Assembly (NCBI RefSeq): GCF_009761675.1
Contig: NZ_QUZH01000006.1
Location: forward strand, 88,605 to 152,604
Length of the DNA stretch: 64,000 bases
Reading direction: 5' to 3'
Source: Bhargavaea sp. CC-171006
Lineage (GTDB): Bacteria; Bacillota; Bacilli; Bacillales_A; Planococcaceae
The notes under the pieces are model-generated. The model was not told where the DNA came from, searched no databases, and saw only the letters and a list, made by a program, of their open reading frames with translations. How positions within the stretch are numbered: position 1 is the first letter of the stretch; each line of letters opens with the position of its first letter. Both the position numbers and the translations under genes were made by a program. Shown one piece after another: positions 55,181 to 64,000 of this stretch.

Positions 55181-56725
55181 TTGATTCCTTACAAACATGA
55201 GCCACTTACGGACTTTTCGAATGAAGAAAACCGATCTGCGTACGAGCAAGGGTTCAAGGTAGTAAAAGAGTACCTTGGTCAGGAAATTCCGCTCATCATC
55301 GGCGGTGAACGCATCTACACGGATGATAAGATGGAAAACTTCAACCCATCCAACCGTGAAGAGATAATCGGATACGTTTCGAAGGCGACCCAGGAGCATG
55401 CTGAAAAAGCGATGCAGGTTGCACAAGAGACGTTCAAGACCTGGAAAAAGGTGAAGCCTGAAGTCCGTGCAGATGTCCTTTTCCGTGCTGCAGCAATAGC
55501 ACGCCGCCGCAAGTTCGAACTCTCGGCGCTTCTTTCCAAAGAAGCCGGCAAGCCTTGGCCTGAGGCGGATGCTGACGTGGCTGAGGGAATCGACTTCCTG
55601 GAATATTACGGACGTCAGATGGTCGCAATGAAGGATGGTGTTCCGATTGCGCAACGTCCGGGCGAAGACAACCGCTTCAATTACATTCCTCTGGGAGTCG
55701 GTGTCGTCATCTCCCCTTGGAACTTTGCTTTCGCCATCATGGCGGGAACAGCGGTTGCTGCAGCTGTTACGGGGAATACGGTTCTCCTGAAGCCGGCATC
55801 CAATACATCGGTTATCGCCTATAAGTTCGTCGAGCTCATGGAACAGGCAGGTCTTCCTGCGGGCGTCATCAACTTTGTTCCGGGATCCAGCCGCGATATT
55901 GGCGACTACCTGGTCGATCACCCGAAAACCCGCTTCGTCAGCTTCACGGGCTCCCGCGAAGTGGGCGTACGCATCTTTGAGCGCGCAGCGAAAGTACAAG
56001 AAGGACAGATCTGGCTCAAGCGTGTCATCGCGGAAATGGGCGGCAAGGATACAATCGTCGTTGACAGCGATGCTGACCTTGAACTGGCGGCACAGTCGAT
56101 CGTCAAGTCCGCGTTCGGCTTCAGTGGCCAGAAATGTTCGGCATGTTCGCGCGCGGTCATCGTGAGCGACGTCTACGATCAGGTTCTTGACCGTGTGACG
56201 GAACTGACGAAAGAACTGACAGTCGGCGATCCGGAAGACTACAACAACTTCATGGGGCCTGTCATTGACAAGGGATCCTACGACAAGATCCTCGATTACG
56301 TAGAAATCGGCAAGGAAGAAGGCCGTCTCGTTCTCGGAGGCACCGGCGACGACTCCAAAGGCTACTTCGTCAACCCGACGATTTTCGCGGATGTTGATCC
56401 GGAAGCACGCATCATGAAGGAAGAGATCTTCGGACCGGTTGTGGCCTTCGCAAAGGCAAAAGACTTTGACGAAGCGATCGACATTGCCAACAACACCGAC
56501 TACGGCCTGACAGGTGCGGTGATTTCAAACAACCGTTTCCACCTGGAAAAAGCACGCGAGGACTTCCACGTCGGAAACCTCTACTTTAACCGCGGCTGCA
56601 CGGCTGCAGTTGTCGGCTATCAGCCATTCGGCGGATTCAACATGTCCGGAACCGATTCGAAAGCGGGCGGACCTGACTACCTTGCTCTTCATATGCAGGC
56701 GAAGACCGTTTCGGAGATGCACTGA
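55181..56725 (+). CDS. rocA: L-glutamate gamma-semialdehyde dehydrogenase
   Basis: 514 residues, NAD-dependent, oxidises pyrroline-5-carboxylate/glutamate semialdehyde to glutamate. Catalytic cysteine in [11 protein letters not shown], glutamate in [14 protein letters not shown] fold [13 protein letters not shown]. The N-terminus [15 protein letters not shown] is that of Gram-positive RocA/PutC. TTG start at 55181 after GGAGGAGGAG. First of rocA-rocD-gdh. Confidence 0.95.
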   Translation: MIPYKHEPLTDFSNEENRSAYEQGFKVVKEYLGQEIPLIIGGERIYTDDKMENFNPSNREEIIGYVSKATQEHAEKAMQVAQETFKTWKKVKPEVRADVLFRAAAIARRRKFELSALLSKEAGKPWPEADADVAEGIDFLEYYGRQMVAMKDGVPIAQRPGEDNRFNYIPLGVGVVISPWNFAFAIMAGTAVAAAVTGNTVLLKPASNTSVIAYKFVELMEQAGLPAGVINFVPGSSRDIGDYLVDHPKTRFVSFTGSREVGVRIFERAAKVQEGQIWLKRVIAEMGGKDTIVVDSDADLELAAQSIVKSAFGFSGQKCSACSRAVIVSDVYDQVLDRVTELTKELTVGDPEDYNNFMGPVIDKGSYDKILDYVEIGKEEGRLVLGGTGDDSKGYFVNPTIFADVDPEARIMKEEIFGPVVAFAKAKDFDEAIDIANNTDYGLTGAVISNNRFHLEKAREDFHVGNLYFNRGCTAAVVGYQPFGGFNMSGTDSKAGGPDYLALHMQAKTVSEMH

Positions 56726-56758
56726 TCGCCGGAATAGGATTATACTAGTAACAATTTG

Positions 56759-56790
56759 AGGCGGACCGCTCAATGTGAGTCCGCCTTTTA
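56759..56790 (+). terminator. terminator between rocA and rocD
   Basis: AGGCGGAC-(12)-GTCCGCCT followed by TTTTA, ending 20 bp before the rocD start. It either ends the rocA transcript or acts as a partial terminator inside the operon. Confidence 0.8.
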
Positions 56791-56810
56791 TATGAGGGAG
56801 GATGAGAAGG

Positions 56811-58004
56811 ATGACAAAGACACAGCAGATCATTGAACAGACGGACAAGTATGGGGCAAGAAACTACAATCCGCTGCCGATCGTTATTTCCGAAGCAGAA
56901 GGGGTTTGGGTAAAGGATCCTGAAGGAAATAAGTATATGGATATGCTTTCCGCCTATTCCGCGGTGAACCAGGGCCACCGACACCCGAAAATCATCCAGG
57001 CACTGAAGGACCAGGCAGACAGGGTGACGCTGACATCGCGTGCATTCCACAACGACCAGTTGGCGCCATGGTATGAAAAAGTCAGCACACTTACCGGCAA
57101 AGGCATGGTCCTGCCGATGAACACCGGAGCAGAGGCAGTCGAAACTGCTTTCAAGGCGGCTCGCCGCTGGGCTTACGATGTAAAAGGTGTCGAAGAGGGC
57201 AAGGCCGAAATCATCGTCTGCAACGGCAATTTCCATGGCCGTACGATGACTGCTGTATCGATGTCATCCGATCCTGAATATCAGCGCGGCTTCGGCCCGA
57301 TGCTGCCGGGCATCGTCCATATCGATTACGGCGATCTCGAAGCACTAAAAAGCGCTGTTAACGGAAATACCGCCGCAATCATCCTCGAGCCGATCCAGGG
57401 CGAGGCGGGCATCATCATCCCGCGTGAAGGCTTCCTTAAAGAAGCACGAGAATTCTGCCGCGAAAACAACGTTCTCTTCATCGCGGACGAAATCCAGGCC
57501 GGGCTGGCCCGCACAGGCAAAATGTTCGCATGCGAGTGGGAAGGTGTAGACCCGGATATGTATATTCTCGGCAAGGCACTTGGGGGCGGAGTGTTCCCGA
57601 TTTCTTGCGTTGCTGCAGACAAGGATGTTCTGGGTGTATTCAATCCGGGTTCCCACGGCTCGACATTCGGTGGAAATCCGATGGCTTGCGCAGTCTCAAT
57701 CGCTTCGCTCGAAGTGCTTGAGGAAGAGAATCTGGCGGACAAGGCTCTTGAACTCGGTGAATACTTCATGGCCGAACTGAGCAAAATCGACAACACGGAC
57801 ATCAAGGAAGTACGCGGCCGCGGGCTCTTTATCGGAGTCGAGCTGCATTCCGATGCACGTCCATACTGCGAGAAGCTGAAAGAACTCGGCCTGCTCTGCA
57901 AGGAAACGCATGACACGGTCATCCGTTTCGCTCCACCGCTCGTCATCTCCAAAGAAGAGATTGACTGGGCACTCGGCAAAATCCGCGAAGTATTTGCGGC
58001 ATAA
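56811..58004 (+). CDS. rocD: ornithine aminotransferase
   Basis: 397 residues, PLP enzyme converting ornithine and 2-oxoglutarate to glutamate semialdehyde and glutamate. Fold-type I class III features: [17 protein letters not shown], Walker-like [16 protein letters not shown] lysine in [19 protein letters not shown] at 56811 is 9 bp after GGGAGG; an ATG three codons earlier touches the site. Its product is the substrate of RocA just upstream. Confidence 0.95.
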   Translation: MTKTQQIIEQTDKYGARNYNPLPIVISEAEGVWVKDPEGNKYMDMLSAYSAVNQGHRHPKIIQALKDQADRVTLTSRAFHNDQLAPWYEKVSTLTGKGMVLPMNTGAEAVETAFKAARRWAYDVKGVEEGKAEIIVCNGNFHGRTMTAVSMSSDPEYQRGFGPMLPGIVHIDYGDLEALKSAVNGNTAAIILEPIQGEAGIIIPREGFLKEAREFCRENNVLFIADEIQAGLARTGKMFACEWEGVDPDMYILGKALGGGVFPISCVAADKDVLGVFNPGSHGSTFGGNPMACAVSIASLEVLEEENLADKALELGEYFMAELSKIDNTDIKEVRGRGLFIGVELHSDARPYCEKLKELGLLCKETHDTVIRFAPPLVISKEEIDWALGKIREVFAA

Positions 58005-58053
58005 ACTTTGTGTATGAATTGTGAACTTGAGCCGACAACAAACCGTTGATCTA

Positions 58054-58062
58054 TGTTACAAT
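58054..58062 (+). promoter_or_regulatory. extended -10 promoter of the glutamate dehydrogenase gene
   Basis: TG-T-TACAAT about 45 bp upstream of the start; no good -35. Confidence 0.45.
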
Positions 58063-58106
58063 GTTGCCGAGCATCCTATTATGATTTAAAGAGGCGAATC
58101 AATACC

Positions 58107-59351
58107 ATGAGCGAGAACACAAATCTTGTTACCTCCACACAGAAAGTAATCCATGAAGCACTGGATAAATTGGGCTACGATGAAGGCATGTACGAACTGC
58201 TTAAAGAGCCGATCCGCATGACGGAAGTCCGCATTCCGATCCGTATGGACGACAATAAAGTCAAGGTCTTCACGGGTTACCGCGCACAGCACAACGATGC
58301 CGTCGGTCCGACAAAGGGCGGCGTGCGTTTCCACCCGGGCGTGTCGGCTGATGAGGTCCGCGCGCTGTCGATGTGGATGACGATGAAAGCCGGAATTGTT
58401 GACCTGCCATATGGCGGCGGCAAGGGAGGCATCATTTGCGATCCCCGTGAAATGTCCATGGGAGAACTTGAGCGCCTTAGCCGCGGATATGTCCGTGCGC
58501 TCAGCCAGGTGATGGGACCTGCAAAGGATATCCCTGCGCCTGACGTTATGACAAACGCTCAGATCATGGCTTGGATGATGGATGAATACAGCCGGATTGA
58601 CGAGTTCAACTCCCCGGGCTTCATCACGGGCAAGCCAATCGTTCTTGGCGGTTCACAGGGACGTGACCGCGCAACTGCTGAAGGTGTCATCATCTCGATC
58701 CGTGAAGCGGCAAAGCGCATCGGCATCGAAGTCGAAGGCGCGCGTGTCATCATTCAGGGCTTCGGCAACGCCGGAAGCTACCTCTCCAAGTTCCTCCACG
58801 ATGCCGGTGCGAAAGTCATCGCGATCTCGGATGCCTACGGAGCGCTTCATAACCCGGACGGCCTGGATATCGACTATCTTCTTGACCGCCGTGACAGCTT
58901 CGGTACGGTGACGACTCTGTTCGAAGACACAATCACGAACGATGAGATGTTCAAGCTGGACTGTGACATCCTCGTTCCTGCAGCGCTTGAGAACCAGCTC
59001 CATGAAGGCAATGCAAACGACATCAAGGCGAAAATCGTCGTCGAAGCAGCCAACGGAGCTTCCACTTCCGAAGCCACAAAAATCATGACTGACCGCGGAA
59101 TCTTCCTTGTGCCTGACGTTCTTGCAAGTGCCGGCGGTGTCACGGTATCTTACTTTGAATGGGTCCAGAACAATCAGGGCTATTACTGGACCGAGGAAGA
59201 GGTTCATGAAAAGCTTTACCAGAAGATGACCGAGGCATTTGAAAATGTCTATAACACAGCCAAATCCCGCAACATTGATATGCGTCTCGCTGCATACATG
59301 GTCGGTATCCGCAGAACCGCGGAAGCTGCCCGTTTCCGCGGCTGGGCGTGA
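58107..59351 (+). CDS. glutamate dehydrogenase (GudB/RocG type)
   Basis: 414 residues, NAD-specific hexameric type: deaminates glutamate to 2-oxoglutarate and ammonia. Substrate lysine block PTKGGVRFHP, catalytic LPYGGGKGGIICDP, PAPDVMTN and the dinucleotide fold VIIQGFGNAGSYLS are all intact with no tandem duplication of the type that inactivates B. subtilis gudB. ATG at 58107 with AGAGGCGA. Completes the ornithine to 2-oxoglutarate route. Confidence 0.94.
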   Translation: MSENTNLVTSTQKVIHEALDKLGYDEGMYELLKEPIRMTEVRIPIRMDDNKVKVFTGYRAQHNDAVGPTKGGVRFHPGVSADEVRALSMWMTMKAGIVDLPYGGGKGGIICDPREMSMGELERLSRGYVRALSQVMGPAKDIPAPDVMTNAQIMAWMMDEYSRIDEFNSPGFITGKPIVLGGSQGRDRATAEGVIISIREAAKRIGIEVEGARVIIQGFGNAGSYLSKFLHDAGAKVIAISDAYGALHNPDGLDIDYLLDRRDSFGTVTTLFEDTITNDEMFKLDCDILVPAALENQLHEGNANDIKAKIVVEAANGASTSEATKIMTDRGIFLVPDVLASAGGVTVSYFEWVQNNQGYYWTEEEVHEKLYQKMTEAFENVYNTAKSRNIDMRLAAYMVGIRRTAEAARFRGWA

Positions 59352-59363
59352 GGTAACAAGTCA

Positions 59364-59397
59364 GGACCGTCCCCGGATCGGGGACGGTCCATTTTTC
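59364..59397 (+). terminator. terminator after glutamate dehydrogenase
   Basis: GGACCGTCCCCG-GAT-CGGGGACGGTCC followed by ATTTTTC. Confidence 0.93.
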
Positions 59398-59668
59398 ATT
59401 TCTCTTCCATCATCCCTGCCGGCGGACGTGTCTGCCATTCGTACTCGTCCTGCTCAACCCGCAGGGGCCGTTCCGGCTCATCCCTGAACAGATAGCTGAG
59501 ACTCACCAAGCCGCCAATTGCGACGAGGCCGTAGATGATGCGGGCCACGAGGGTATCTCTGCCGCCGGCCAATTCAGCAACGGCATCGAAATTGAACAGT
59601 GCCACGAGGCCCCAGTTAAGGGCACCGATGATGGTGAGAGCAAGAGCGATTTTGCGGAAAGTATCCAT
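59396..59668 (-). CDS. yuzA: DUF378 family membrane protein YuzA
   Basis: 90 residues, two membrane helices: IALALTIIGALNWGLVALFNFD and ARIIYGLVAIGGLVSLSYLF. The LNWGLVALF motif is the DUF378 signature. The last ~25 residues are charged. ATG at 59668 with GAGGAGGTGG. Divergent from the iron alcohol dehydrogenase gene, as expected for the yugJ-yuzA neighbourhood. Function unknown to me. Confidence 0.88.
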   Translation of the reverse strand: MDTFRKIALALTIIGALNWGLVALFNFDAVAELAGGRDTLVARIIYGLVAIGGLVSLSYLFRDEPERPLRVEQDEYEWQTRPPAGMMEEK

Positions 59669-59790
59669 AATAGCGCCACCTCCTCTTATATAGGATGGAC
59701 GCGCCATCTCAGGTTTATTCGCCGGATAGGTGCCGGAATAATGGAAAACATCGGTTCTTCGTGAGAAAATATACCGGAGGAGGCGAGGAC

Positions 59791-60960
59791 ATGAATTCAT
59801 TCACATTTCAAAATCCGACAAAACTGATTTTCGGCGAAGGCCAGATTGAGACCCTGAAAAATGAATTGCCTATGTACGGAAAGAAGGTGCTCCTTGTGTA
59901 CGGCGGGGGAAGCATCAAGCGAAACGGCGTCTATGATGATGTCATGCGCGTGCTTAATGAAATTGGTGCCGAGGTTCACGAACTGTCCGGCGTTGAACCT
60001 AACCCGCGTGTGACAACTGCCGCAAAGGGTGCCGCCATCTGCAAGGAGCAGGGAATCGACATCGTGCTTGCAGTAGGCGGGGGATCGGTCATCGACTGCT
60101 CCAAACTCATTGCCAGTGCTGCGAAATACGACGGGGATGCATGGGACCTCGTTACGAGAAAAGCGATCCCGAAAGAAGCGCTGCCGATCGGCGTGGTCCT
60201 GACCATTGCCGCGACGGGTTCCGAGATGAACGCGGGATCGGTCATTACAAATGAAGAGACACAGGAAAAGTACGGCTGGGGCGGCCCGCAGAACTTCCCC
60301 AAGTTCTCTATTCTTGACCCTGCCTATACGAAAAGTGTTCCGAAAGACCAGACCGTCTATGGCATCGTGGATATGATGTCCCATATATTCGAACAGTATT
60401 TCAACAATGCGGTCAACACGCCAGTACAGGATGAAATGTGTGAAGGGGTACTTAGAGCAATCATCCGCACGGCACCTAAGCTGATGGAAGATATGGAGAA
60501 CACGGAACATCGCGGGACCATCATGTTCGCAGGGACCATAGCGCTCAACAAATTCCTTGAGATGGGCTACAGGGGAGACTGGGGAACGCATAATATCGAA
60601 CATGCGGTTTCTGCAATCTATGATATCCCCCACGCAGGCGGGCTTGCGATCCTATTCCCCGAGTGGATGAAGTACAACATCCGCAAGGGGACCCGGCCGG
60701 AGCGCTTTGCGCAGCTGGCGGTCAATGTGTTCGGCGTCGATCCGGAAGGGAAGACAACCGAGGAAACTGCGCTTGAAGGTGTCGACAGGCTACGCAGTTT
60801 CTGGACGTCCATCGGGGCGCCGGAGCGTCTTGCCGACTACGGAATTGATGATAAAAACATTAGCCTGATGGCTGAAAAATCCTATTCAGGTGCTCCGGTT
60901 GGCCAATTCGCTGCACTTGAAAAAGAAGAAGTCGAAGCCGTCCTGAATAACAGCCTGTAA
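59791..60960 (+). CDS. iron-containing alcohol dehydrogenase (BdhA/YugJ type)
   Basis: 389 residues. NAD(P)-binding [11 protein letters not shown] and metal-ligand histidines in [20 protein letters not shown] (H at about 262 and 276) place it in group III Fe-ADHs, close to NADH-dependent butanol dehydrogenases YugJ/YugK. Reduces aldehydes to alcohols, or the reverse; substrate unknown. ATG at 59791 after GGAGGAGGCGAGG. Confidence 0.9.
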   Translation: MNSFTFQNPTKLIFGEGQIETLKNELPMYGKKVLLVYGGGSIKRNGVYDDVMRVLNEIGAEVHELSGVEPNPRVTTAAKGAAICKEQGIDIVLAVGGGSVIDCSKLIASAAKYDGDAWDLVTRKAIPKEALPIGVVLTIAATGSEMNAGSVITNEETQEKYGWGGPQNFPKFSILDPAYTKSVPKDQTVYGIVDMMSHIFEQYFNNAVNTPVQDEMCEGVLRAIIRTAPKLMEDMENTEHRGTIMFAGTIALNKFLEMGYRGDWGTHNIEHAVSAIYDIPHAGGLAILFPEWMKYNIRKGTRPERFAQLAVNVFGVDPEGKTTEETALEGVDRLRSFWTSIGAPERLADYGIDDKNISLMAEKSYSGAPVGQFAALEKEEVEAVLNNSL

Positions 60961-60962
60961 TC

Positions 60963-60999
60963 AAAAAAGTTGCCGGTCCACAAGACCGGCAACTTTTTT
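60963..60999. terminator. bidirectional terminator
   Basis: AAAAAAGTTGCCGGTC-CACAA-GACCGGCAACTTTTTT between converging genes. Confidence 0.93.
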
Positions 61000-61006
61000 C
61001 TGTGTC

Positions 61007-62008
61007 TTAATGCAATTTCTCAAGATCTTCCGGTGTCGGCCGAATGCCAAGACCTTCACGTTTCCAGGTTTTAATGCCATCGTCTTCGTCAAACGAGATG
61101 GTGACATCCGCAACATTCCGCTGACTTGCAATGAGATCAAGCAGCCGGTCACGGATATCGTCGACCTCATGGAACGGAAGGCTTTTATCGATTTCTGCGA
61201 CAACCTCGACGTGAAGTGATTCCCCTTCTTTAATGACTTCCACTTTCTGAAGGTCACGAACATCTTTGTCTTCTGCCAAAAGGAAAGCGATATGGTTCAG
61301 CATTTCCTCATCTGTCTCTCCAATCGCTCCGCGGGCATTTTCGAGGAAGACAATACCGACGACGTAGAACATCATGGCACCGATCAGGACGGAGGCGACT
61401 CCTTCAGTCCAGCCCAGGCCGAAGAGTTTGGCCAGCACGACGGCAATGAGGGCAAGCAGACCGCCTGCCGTTGCGACGGTATCTTCCATAAAGACCAGTT
61501 TAGTCGCGGGGCGGGCATATTTTAGCTTGGTGAAGCTGGTTGTGACCGGCGCGAGCGGGCCGCCACTGATGCCGGCATCGTGAAGGATTTCCTTGCCTGC
61601 CTTGTACAGGACGAAGAATTCAAGAAGAGTAGCAATCAGGAGAATGGTAAAACTGATCCAGAAGCCGCTGGATTCGGTTGGATGGAAGATATGGTTCCAG
61701 CCTTCCTTGATCGTCTCGTAAGCCATGATCCCGACGATGACAACGGCAAACAGGCAGACAAGGTTGACGATCCGGCCGAAGCCATTCGGAAATCGCCGGG
61801 TCGGTGCTTTCTTGGATAATGCAGACCCCACATAAACGAAGTACTGGTTGGCCGCATCACCGAACGAGTGCATGGTCTCGGCAAAGAGCGCGACGTTTCC
61901 CGTGAAGAGGAAGCCGGCACCTTTCATAAGTGCTATGACTGTATTGACGACAGCTGCAAGAAGGGAAGGCTTGTTGCCTTGCTTCAGAAGTTTCCAGAAT
62001 TCTTTCAT
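61007..62008 (-). CDS. cation diffusion facilitator family transporter
   Basis: 333 residues: membrane part (about 1-230) and a cytosolic ferredoxin-like domain (about 240-315). Metal-site residues are seen as ETMHSFGDAANQ (HxxxD) in TM2 and FMEDTVATAGG in TM5 (D kept, the usual H replaced by E), so the second half-site differs from Zn-type CDF proteins. Likely exports Mn2+, Fe2+, Co2+ or Zn2+; specificity open. Downstream partner of an MgtC-like gene with 13 bp spacing. Confidence 0.86.
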   Translation of the reverse strand: MKEFWKLLKQGNKPSLLAAVVNTVIALMKGAGFLFTGNVALFAETMHSFGDAANQYFVYVGSALSKKAPTRRFPNGFGRIVNLVCLFAVVIVGIMAYETIKEGWNHIFHPTESSGFWISFTILLIATLLEFFVLYKAGKEILHDAGISGGPLAPVTTSFTKLKYARPATKLVFMEDTVATAGGLLALIAVVLAKLFGLGWTEGVASVLIGAMMFYVVGIVFLENARGAIGETDEEMLNHIAFLLAEDKDVRDLQKVEVIKEGESLHVEVVAEIDKSLPFHEVDDIRDRLLDLIASQRNVADVTISFDEDDGIKTWKREGLGIRPTPEDLEKLH

Positions 62009-62021
62009 TGTGCACCTCCGG

Positions 62022-62750
62022 TTATTGTGTTGCGGTCAGTTCTGCAGTCTGGATGTAATCCAGTTCATGGAGCCAGCTATATATTTCAGATGAGCTCACT
62101 TTCGGCTGCACGGACAACCGCAGCTCGACTTCGTGGGAGTTTCGCGGGAAGTCTTCATTGCTCAGCATTTTCATCCGGACATTTTCCGGATCCGCACTGT
62201 GTTCACCTAAATAGCGGATAAGTTCCTCGATATTATCCCTCCCGGCTACAACCGCGACCAGTGAATATTCTTTTAATCGAAGTCTTTTCGGACCCACAAT
62301 ATTCATGAGGGGAGGGAGGAACTCCACGCCAATCATGACGATTCCGACGGCTACAGCCGCTTCAACGTAGAAACCTGCCCCTACAGCAACCCCGATGCCT
62401 GCTGCACCCCAAATCATGGCCGCGGTTGTCAGACCGGTAATGTTGTCATTGTCCCGTTTCAGGATAACGCCCGCACCGAGAAAACCGATGCCGCTGACAA
62501 TTTGTGCGGCCAGACGGAGCGGATCCATCGTGATGTTGATGTCGTCGCGTGCGGGGGTAGAGTAGGCCGTCTCAATTGAAATGATTGTAAGCAGACAGCT
62601 GAACGTGGCAATGACGACACTTGTTTTCAGCCCGACAGGCTTCCGCTTAAGCTCCCGCTCAATTCCGATGACCAGGCTGAGCAACCCCGAAAAACCCAGT
62701 TTGAAAAGAACACCGGTTTCGAGCAGAGGTGAATCGAACAAGTAATCCAT
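62022..62750 (-). CDS. MgtC/SapB family membrane protein
   Basis: 242 residues: membrane domain of ~145 residues with SGLLSLVIGIERELKRKPVGLKT, GIGFLGAGVILKRD and TTAAMIWGAAGIGVAVGAG, the MgtC signature, and a C-terminal ACT-like cytosolic domain. MgtC proteins influence Mg2+ homeostasis and ATP synthase rather than transport Mg2+. Operon with the CDF gene suggests a divalent-cation role. Confidence 0.9.
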   Translation of the reverse strand: MDYLFDSPLLETGVLFKLGFSGLLSLVIGIERELKRKPVGLKTSVVIATFSCLLTIISIETAYSTPARDDINITMDPLRLAAQIVSGIGFLGAGVILKRDNDNITGLTTAAMIWGAAGIGVAVGAGFYVEAAVAVGIVMIGVEFLPPLMNIVGPKRLRLKEYSLVAVVAGRDNIEELIRYLGEHSADPENVRMKMLSNEDFPRNSHEVELRLSVQPKVSSSEIYSWLHELDYIQTAELTATQ

Positions 62751-62819
62751 ATGATTCCCCCTTTTCCGTCAGCTATGGGCAGACGGAGCCAATTCTGTTA
62801 GGCTATAATCTGTATTCAC

Positions 62820-62847
62820 TTCCCGGACTGCGGTGAAACGCCGGGAA
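62820..62847 (+). other. 5'-UTR hairpin upstream of the DMT transporter
   Basis: TTCCCGG (62820-62826) and CCGGGAA (62841-62847) pair perfectly. The hairpin begins ~11 bp after a TATAAT (62804-62809) that may be the -10 of this gene, so it would sit at the very 5' end of the message. TTTTAT follows a few bases later. Confidence 0.4.
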
Positions 62848-62869
62848 AGACTTTTATATAAGAGAGAAG

Positions 62870-63781
62870 ATGCACAAAGTGGAAAAACCGCCAATCCATC
62901 CATATATACCGATTATGGTCGGAGTGATCACTCTGGCTTTCTCGGCCATTTTCGTTAAGCTGGTATCTGCGGATGCAGGTATCACCGCATTTTACCGGAT
63001 GCTGTTTTCAGTTCTAGTCATGGCGCCGGCCTTCCTGCTGAAGTACAGACATGAATTGAAACTAATTTCAAAAAGAGATTGGTTATTTTCAGTGATTGCA
63101 GGTGTGTTTCTGGCGTTTCATTTTATTCTATGGTTCGAATCACTGAATTACACATCGGTGGCAAGCTCAACAGTCCTCGTGACGCTCCAGCCAATCTTTG
63201 CTTTTGCGGGCACATATCTCTTCTTTAAAGAGAAACTTACGGTTAAAACCATTCTTTCCGGCCTGATTGCAATCGGTGGGAGTGTCCTCATCAGCTGGGG
63301 GGACTTCCGGCTGGGCGGGGAAGCGTTTTTCGGGGATATGCTGGCACTGGCTGCCTGCGCACTGATCACCGGTTATCTTTTGTTCGGCCAGGATGTCAGG
63401 AAGAGGATTTCCCTCATCACCTATACATTTATCGTTTACAGTGTGAGCACCATTGCAATCTTCTTCTATGTGATTGCAGCGGGCGAGAAGTTCGGCCCTT
63501 ACCCGGCGATGGACTGGTTTTGGTTTGCAATGCTTGCAATACTGCCAAACCTGTTTGGACATACCCTGTTTAACTGGTCACTGCGCTATGTGAGTACAAA
63601 CGTCATATCAATTGCCATTCTGTTTGAGCCGGTAGGCGCTGCATTGCTGGCTTACTACATTTTTAACGAGACCTTGATTTCGACTCAGGTCATAGGCGGG
63701 ATTGTCGTACTGGCGGGAATCGCATTGTTTGTATTGGACGGGCGGAAAATCAGAAAACTCTTTCTTGGAAAAAGGGCTTGA
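62870..63781 (+). CDS. EamA/DMT-family transporter
   Basis: 303 residues, ten membrane helices in two EamA repeats. Repeat 1 has ITAFYRMLFSVLVMAP and VASSTVLVTLQPIF; repeat 2 has NVISIAILFEPVGAALLAYY. Probable exporter of amino acids, purines or small metabolites; substrate not predictable. ATG at 62870 with AAGAGAGAAG. Confidence 0.88.
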   Translation: MHKVEKPPIHPYIPIMVGVITLAFSAIFVKLVSADAGITAFYRMLFSVLVMAPAFLLKYRHELKLISKRDWLFSVIAGVFLAFHFILWFESLNYTSVASSTVLVTLQPIFAFAGTYLFFKEKLTVKTILSGLIAIGGSVLISWGDFRLGGEAFFGDMLALAACALITGYLLFGQDVRKRISLITYTFIVYSVSTIAIFFYVIAAGEKFGPYPAMDWFWFAMLAILPNLFGHTLFNWSLRYVSTNVISIAILFEPVGAALLAYYIFNETLISTQVIGGIVVLAGIALFVLDGRKIRKLFLGKRA

Positions 63782-63864
63782 TTTCCGCCGGCCCTATCAT
63801 GTATAGTTGTTCTTGTCCTTAAGGGGCAGGCCAAGCGGCCGAGAAAACTTGCTAAAAAAACTTC

Positions 63865-63893
63865 TTGACACTATGAAGACACGGTGTTATGAT
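63865..63893 (+). promoter_or_regulatory. rrn operon promoter
   Basis: TTGACA, 17-bp spacer, TATGAT. Followed by GC-rich leader and, at 63951-63963, CTTGAAAACTGAAC-type sequence that commonly precedes 16S rRNA genes in Bacillales. The 16S gene itself is beyond the window end. Confidence 0.85.
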
Positions 63894-64000
63894 AGTAAAG
63901 TCGCCAAAAGCCAACAGGCAAGGCGCGGTGCAAGTTCCATGAACCTTGAAAACTGAACAGCAAAACGCTGATGAAATGTGTTCCCGGAACCCGACCCGTC
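63894..64000 (+). other. leader of an rrn operon (partial)
   Basis: Non-coding leader after the rrn promoter with TTGAAAACTGAACAG near 63952, the sequence typical just upstream of Bacillales 16S rRNA. The window ends before mature 16S starts. Confidence 0.75.

Noticed and set aside
58107..59351. cryptic GudB with an in-gene tandem duplication
   Set aside because: The catalytic and nucleotide-binding blocks read through without any repeated codons.
63840..64000. CRISPR leader or tRNA gene at the window end
   Set aside because: The pattern is a consensus rrn promoter plus 16S-type leader; no repeat array or cloverleaf is present.

Overview
The window is chromosomal DNA of a moderately GC-rich Bacillales bacterium. 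I infer a spore-forming member of the Planococcaceae/Bacillaceae (Bhargavaea, Planococcus or Sporosarcina type). The reasons are gene order and content: fadN-fadA-fadE-yusI-gcvH-yusF-yusE-metNPQ, sufCDSUB, yunFEDB, lipA-yutD-yutE-yutF-yuzB-yutJ-yuzD-yutI, an A-type Fe-S carrier, yumB, yuiB-yuiD-pepA, mrpA-G, and yugE/yugI/yugJ/yuzA-like genes are all Bacillus-type neighbourhoods. Gram-positive ribosome binding sites, many TTG/GTG starts, an S-box and an L-box riboswitch, and the sporulation gene yunB fit the same picture. Organism identity is inference; no rRNA gene lies inside the window, although the last ~140 bases look like the promoter and leader of an rrn operon that starts just beyond the end.

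Layout. 0-1.1 kb: a minus-strand group of two small helical proteins (one coat-F-like) and a thioredoxin. 1.2-7.4 kb: a fatty-acid beta-oxidation operon behind a FadR-type operator, with two hairpin repeats between fadA and fadE, then an ArsC/Spx-like protein. 7.4-11.6 kb: GcvH, a Toprim protein, a thioredoxin-like protein, then S-box-controlled methionine ABC importer genes. 11.7-18.8 kb: a dicarboxylate/amino-acid symporter, a small unknown gene and the SUF Fe-S operon. 18.8-22.1 kb: an AT-richer accessory block (staygreen-family protein, amino-acid permease with an attenuator-like leader, aldo/keto reductase). 22.3-26.2 kb: yunF/E/D/B. 26.2-30.1 kb: an L-box lysine riboswitch with an NhaC-family transporter, then an NSS transporter with a 34-residue MetS-like partner. 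30.1-40.9 kb: lipoate synthase, small yut/yuz genes, Fe-S carriers, two NDH-2-like flavoproteins, Nudix, PAP2-like protein and leucyl aminopeptidase. 40.9-46.7 kb: the complete seven-gene Mrp Na+/H+ antiporter on the minus strand. 46.9-53.7 kb: MFS exporter, cyclophilin, a second NSS transporter, and an unrecognised 692-residue protein whose N-terminus resembles a decayed ECF sigma factor fused through one membrane helix to a large outer domain. 53.7-59.4 kb: ornithine/glutamate catabolism (rocA, rocD, glutamate dehydrogenase) beside a divergent enhancer-binding-type regulator that lacks the sigma-54 contact loop. 59.4-63.8 kb: YuzA-like protein, iron alcohol dehydrogenase, CDF and MgtC-family proteins, DMT transporter. 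63.8-64 kb: rrn leader.

How it fits together: fatty acids are oxidised under FadR-like control; methionine and lysine uptake are tied to riboswitches; SUF with SufU supplies clusters to LipA, the A-type carrier and NifU-like protein nearby; Mrp and sodium-coupled transporters (NSS, DAACS, NhaC) indicate a sodium-based membrane economy; RocA-RocD-GDH feed ornithine and glutamate into 2-oxoglutarate.

Best candidates for something undescribed: the sigma-like membrane fusion (51101-53179), the regulator without a GAFTGA loop next to rocA (53724-55037), the in-frame leader/attenuator of the amino-acid permease (about 20965-21129), and the structured repeats at 4879-5098 and 34577-34770.
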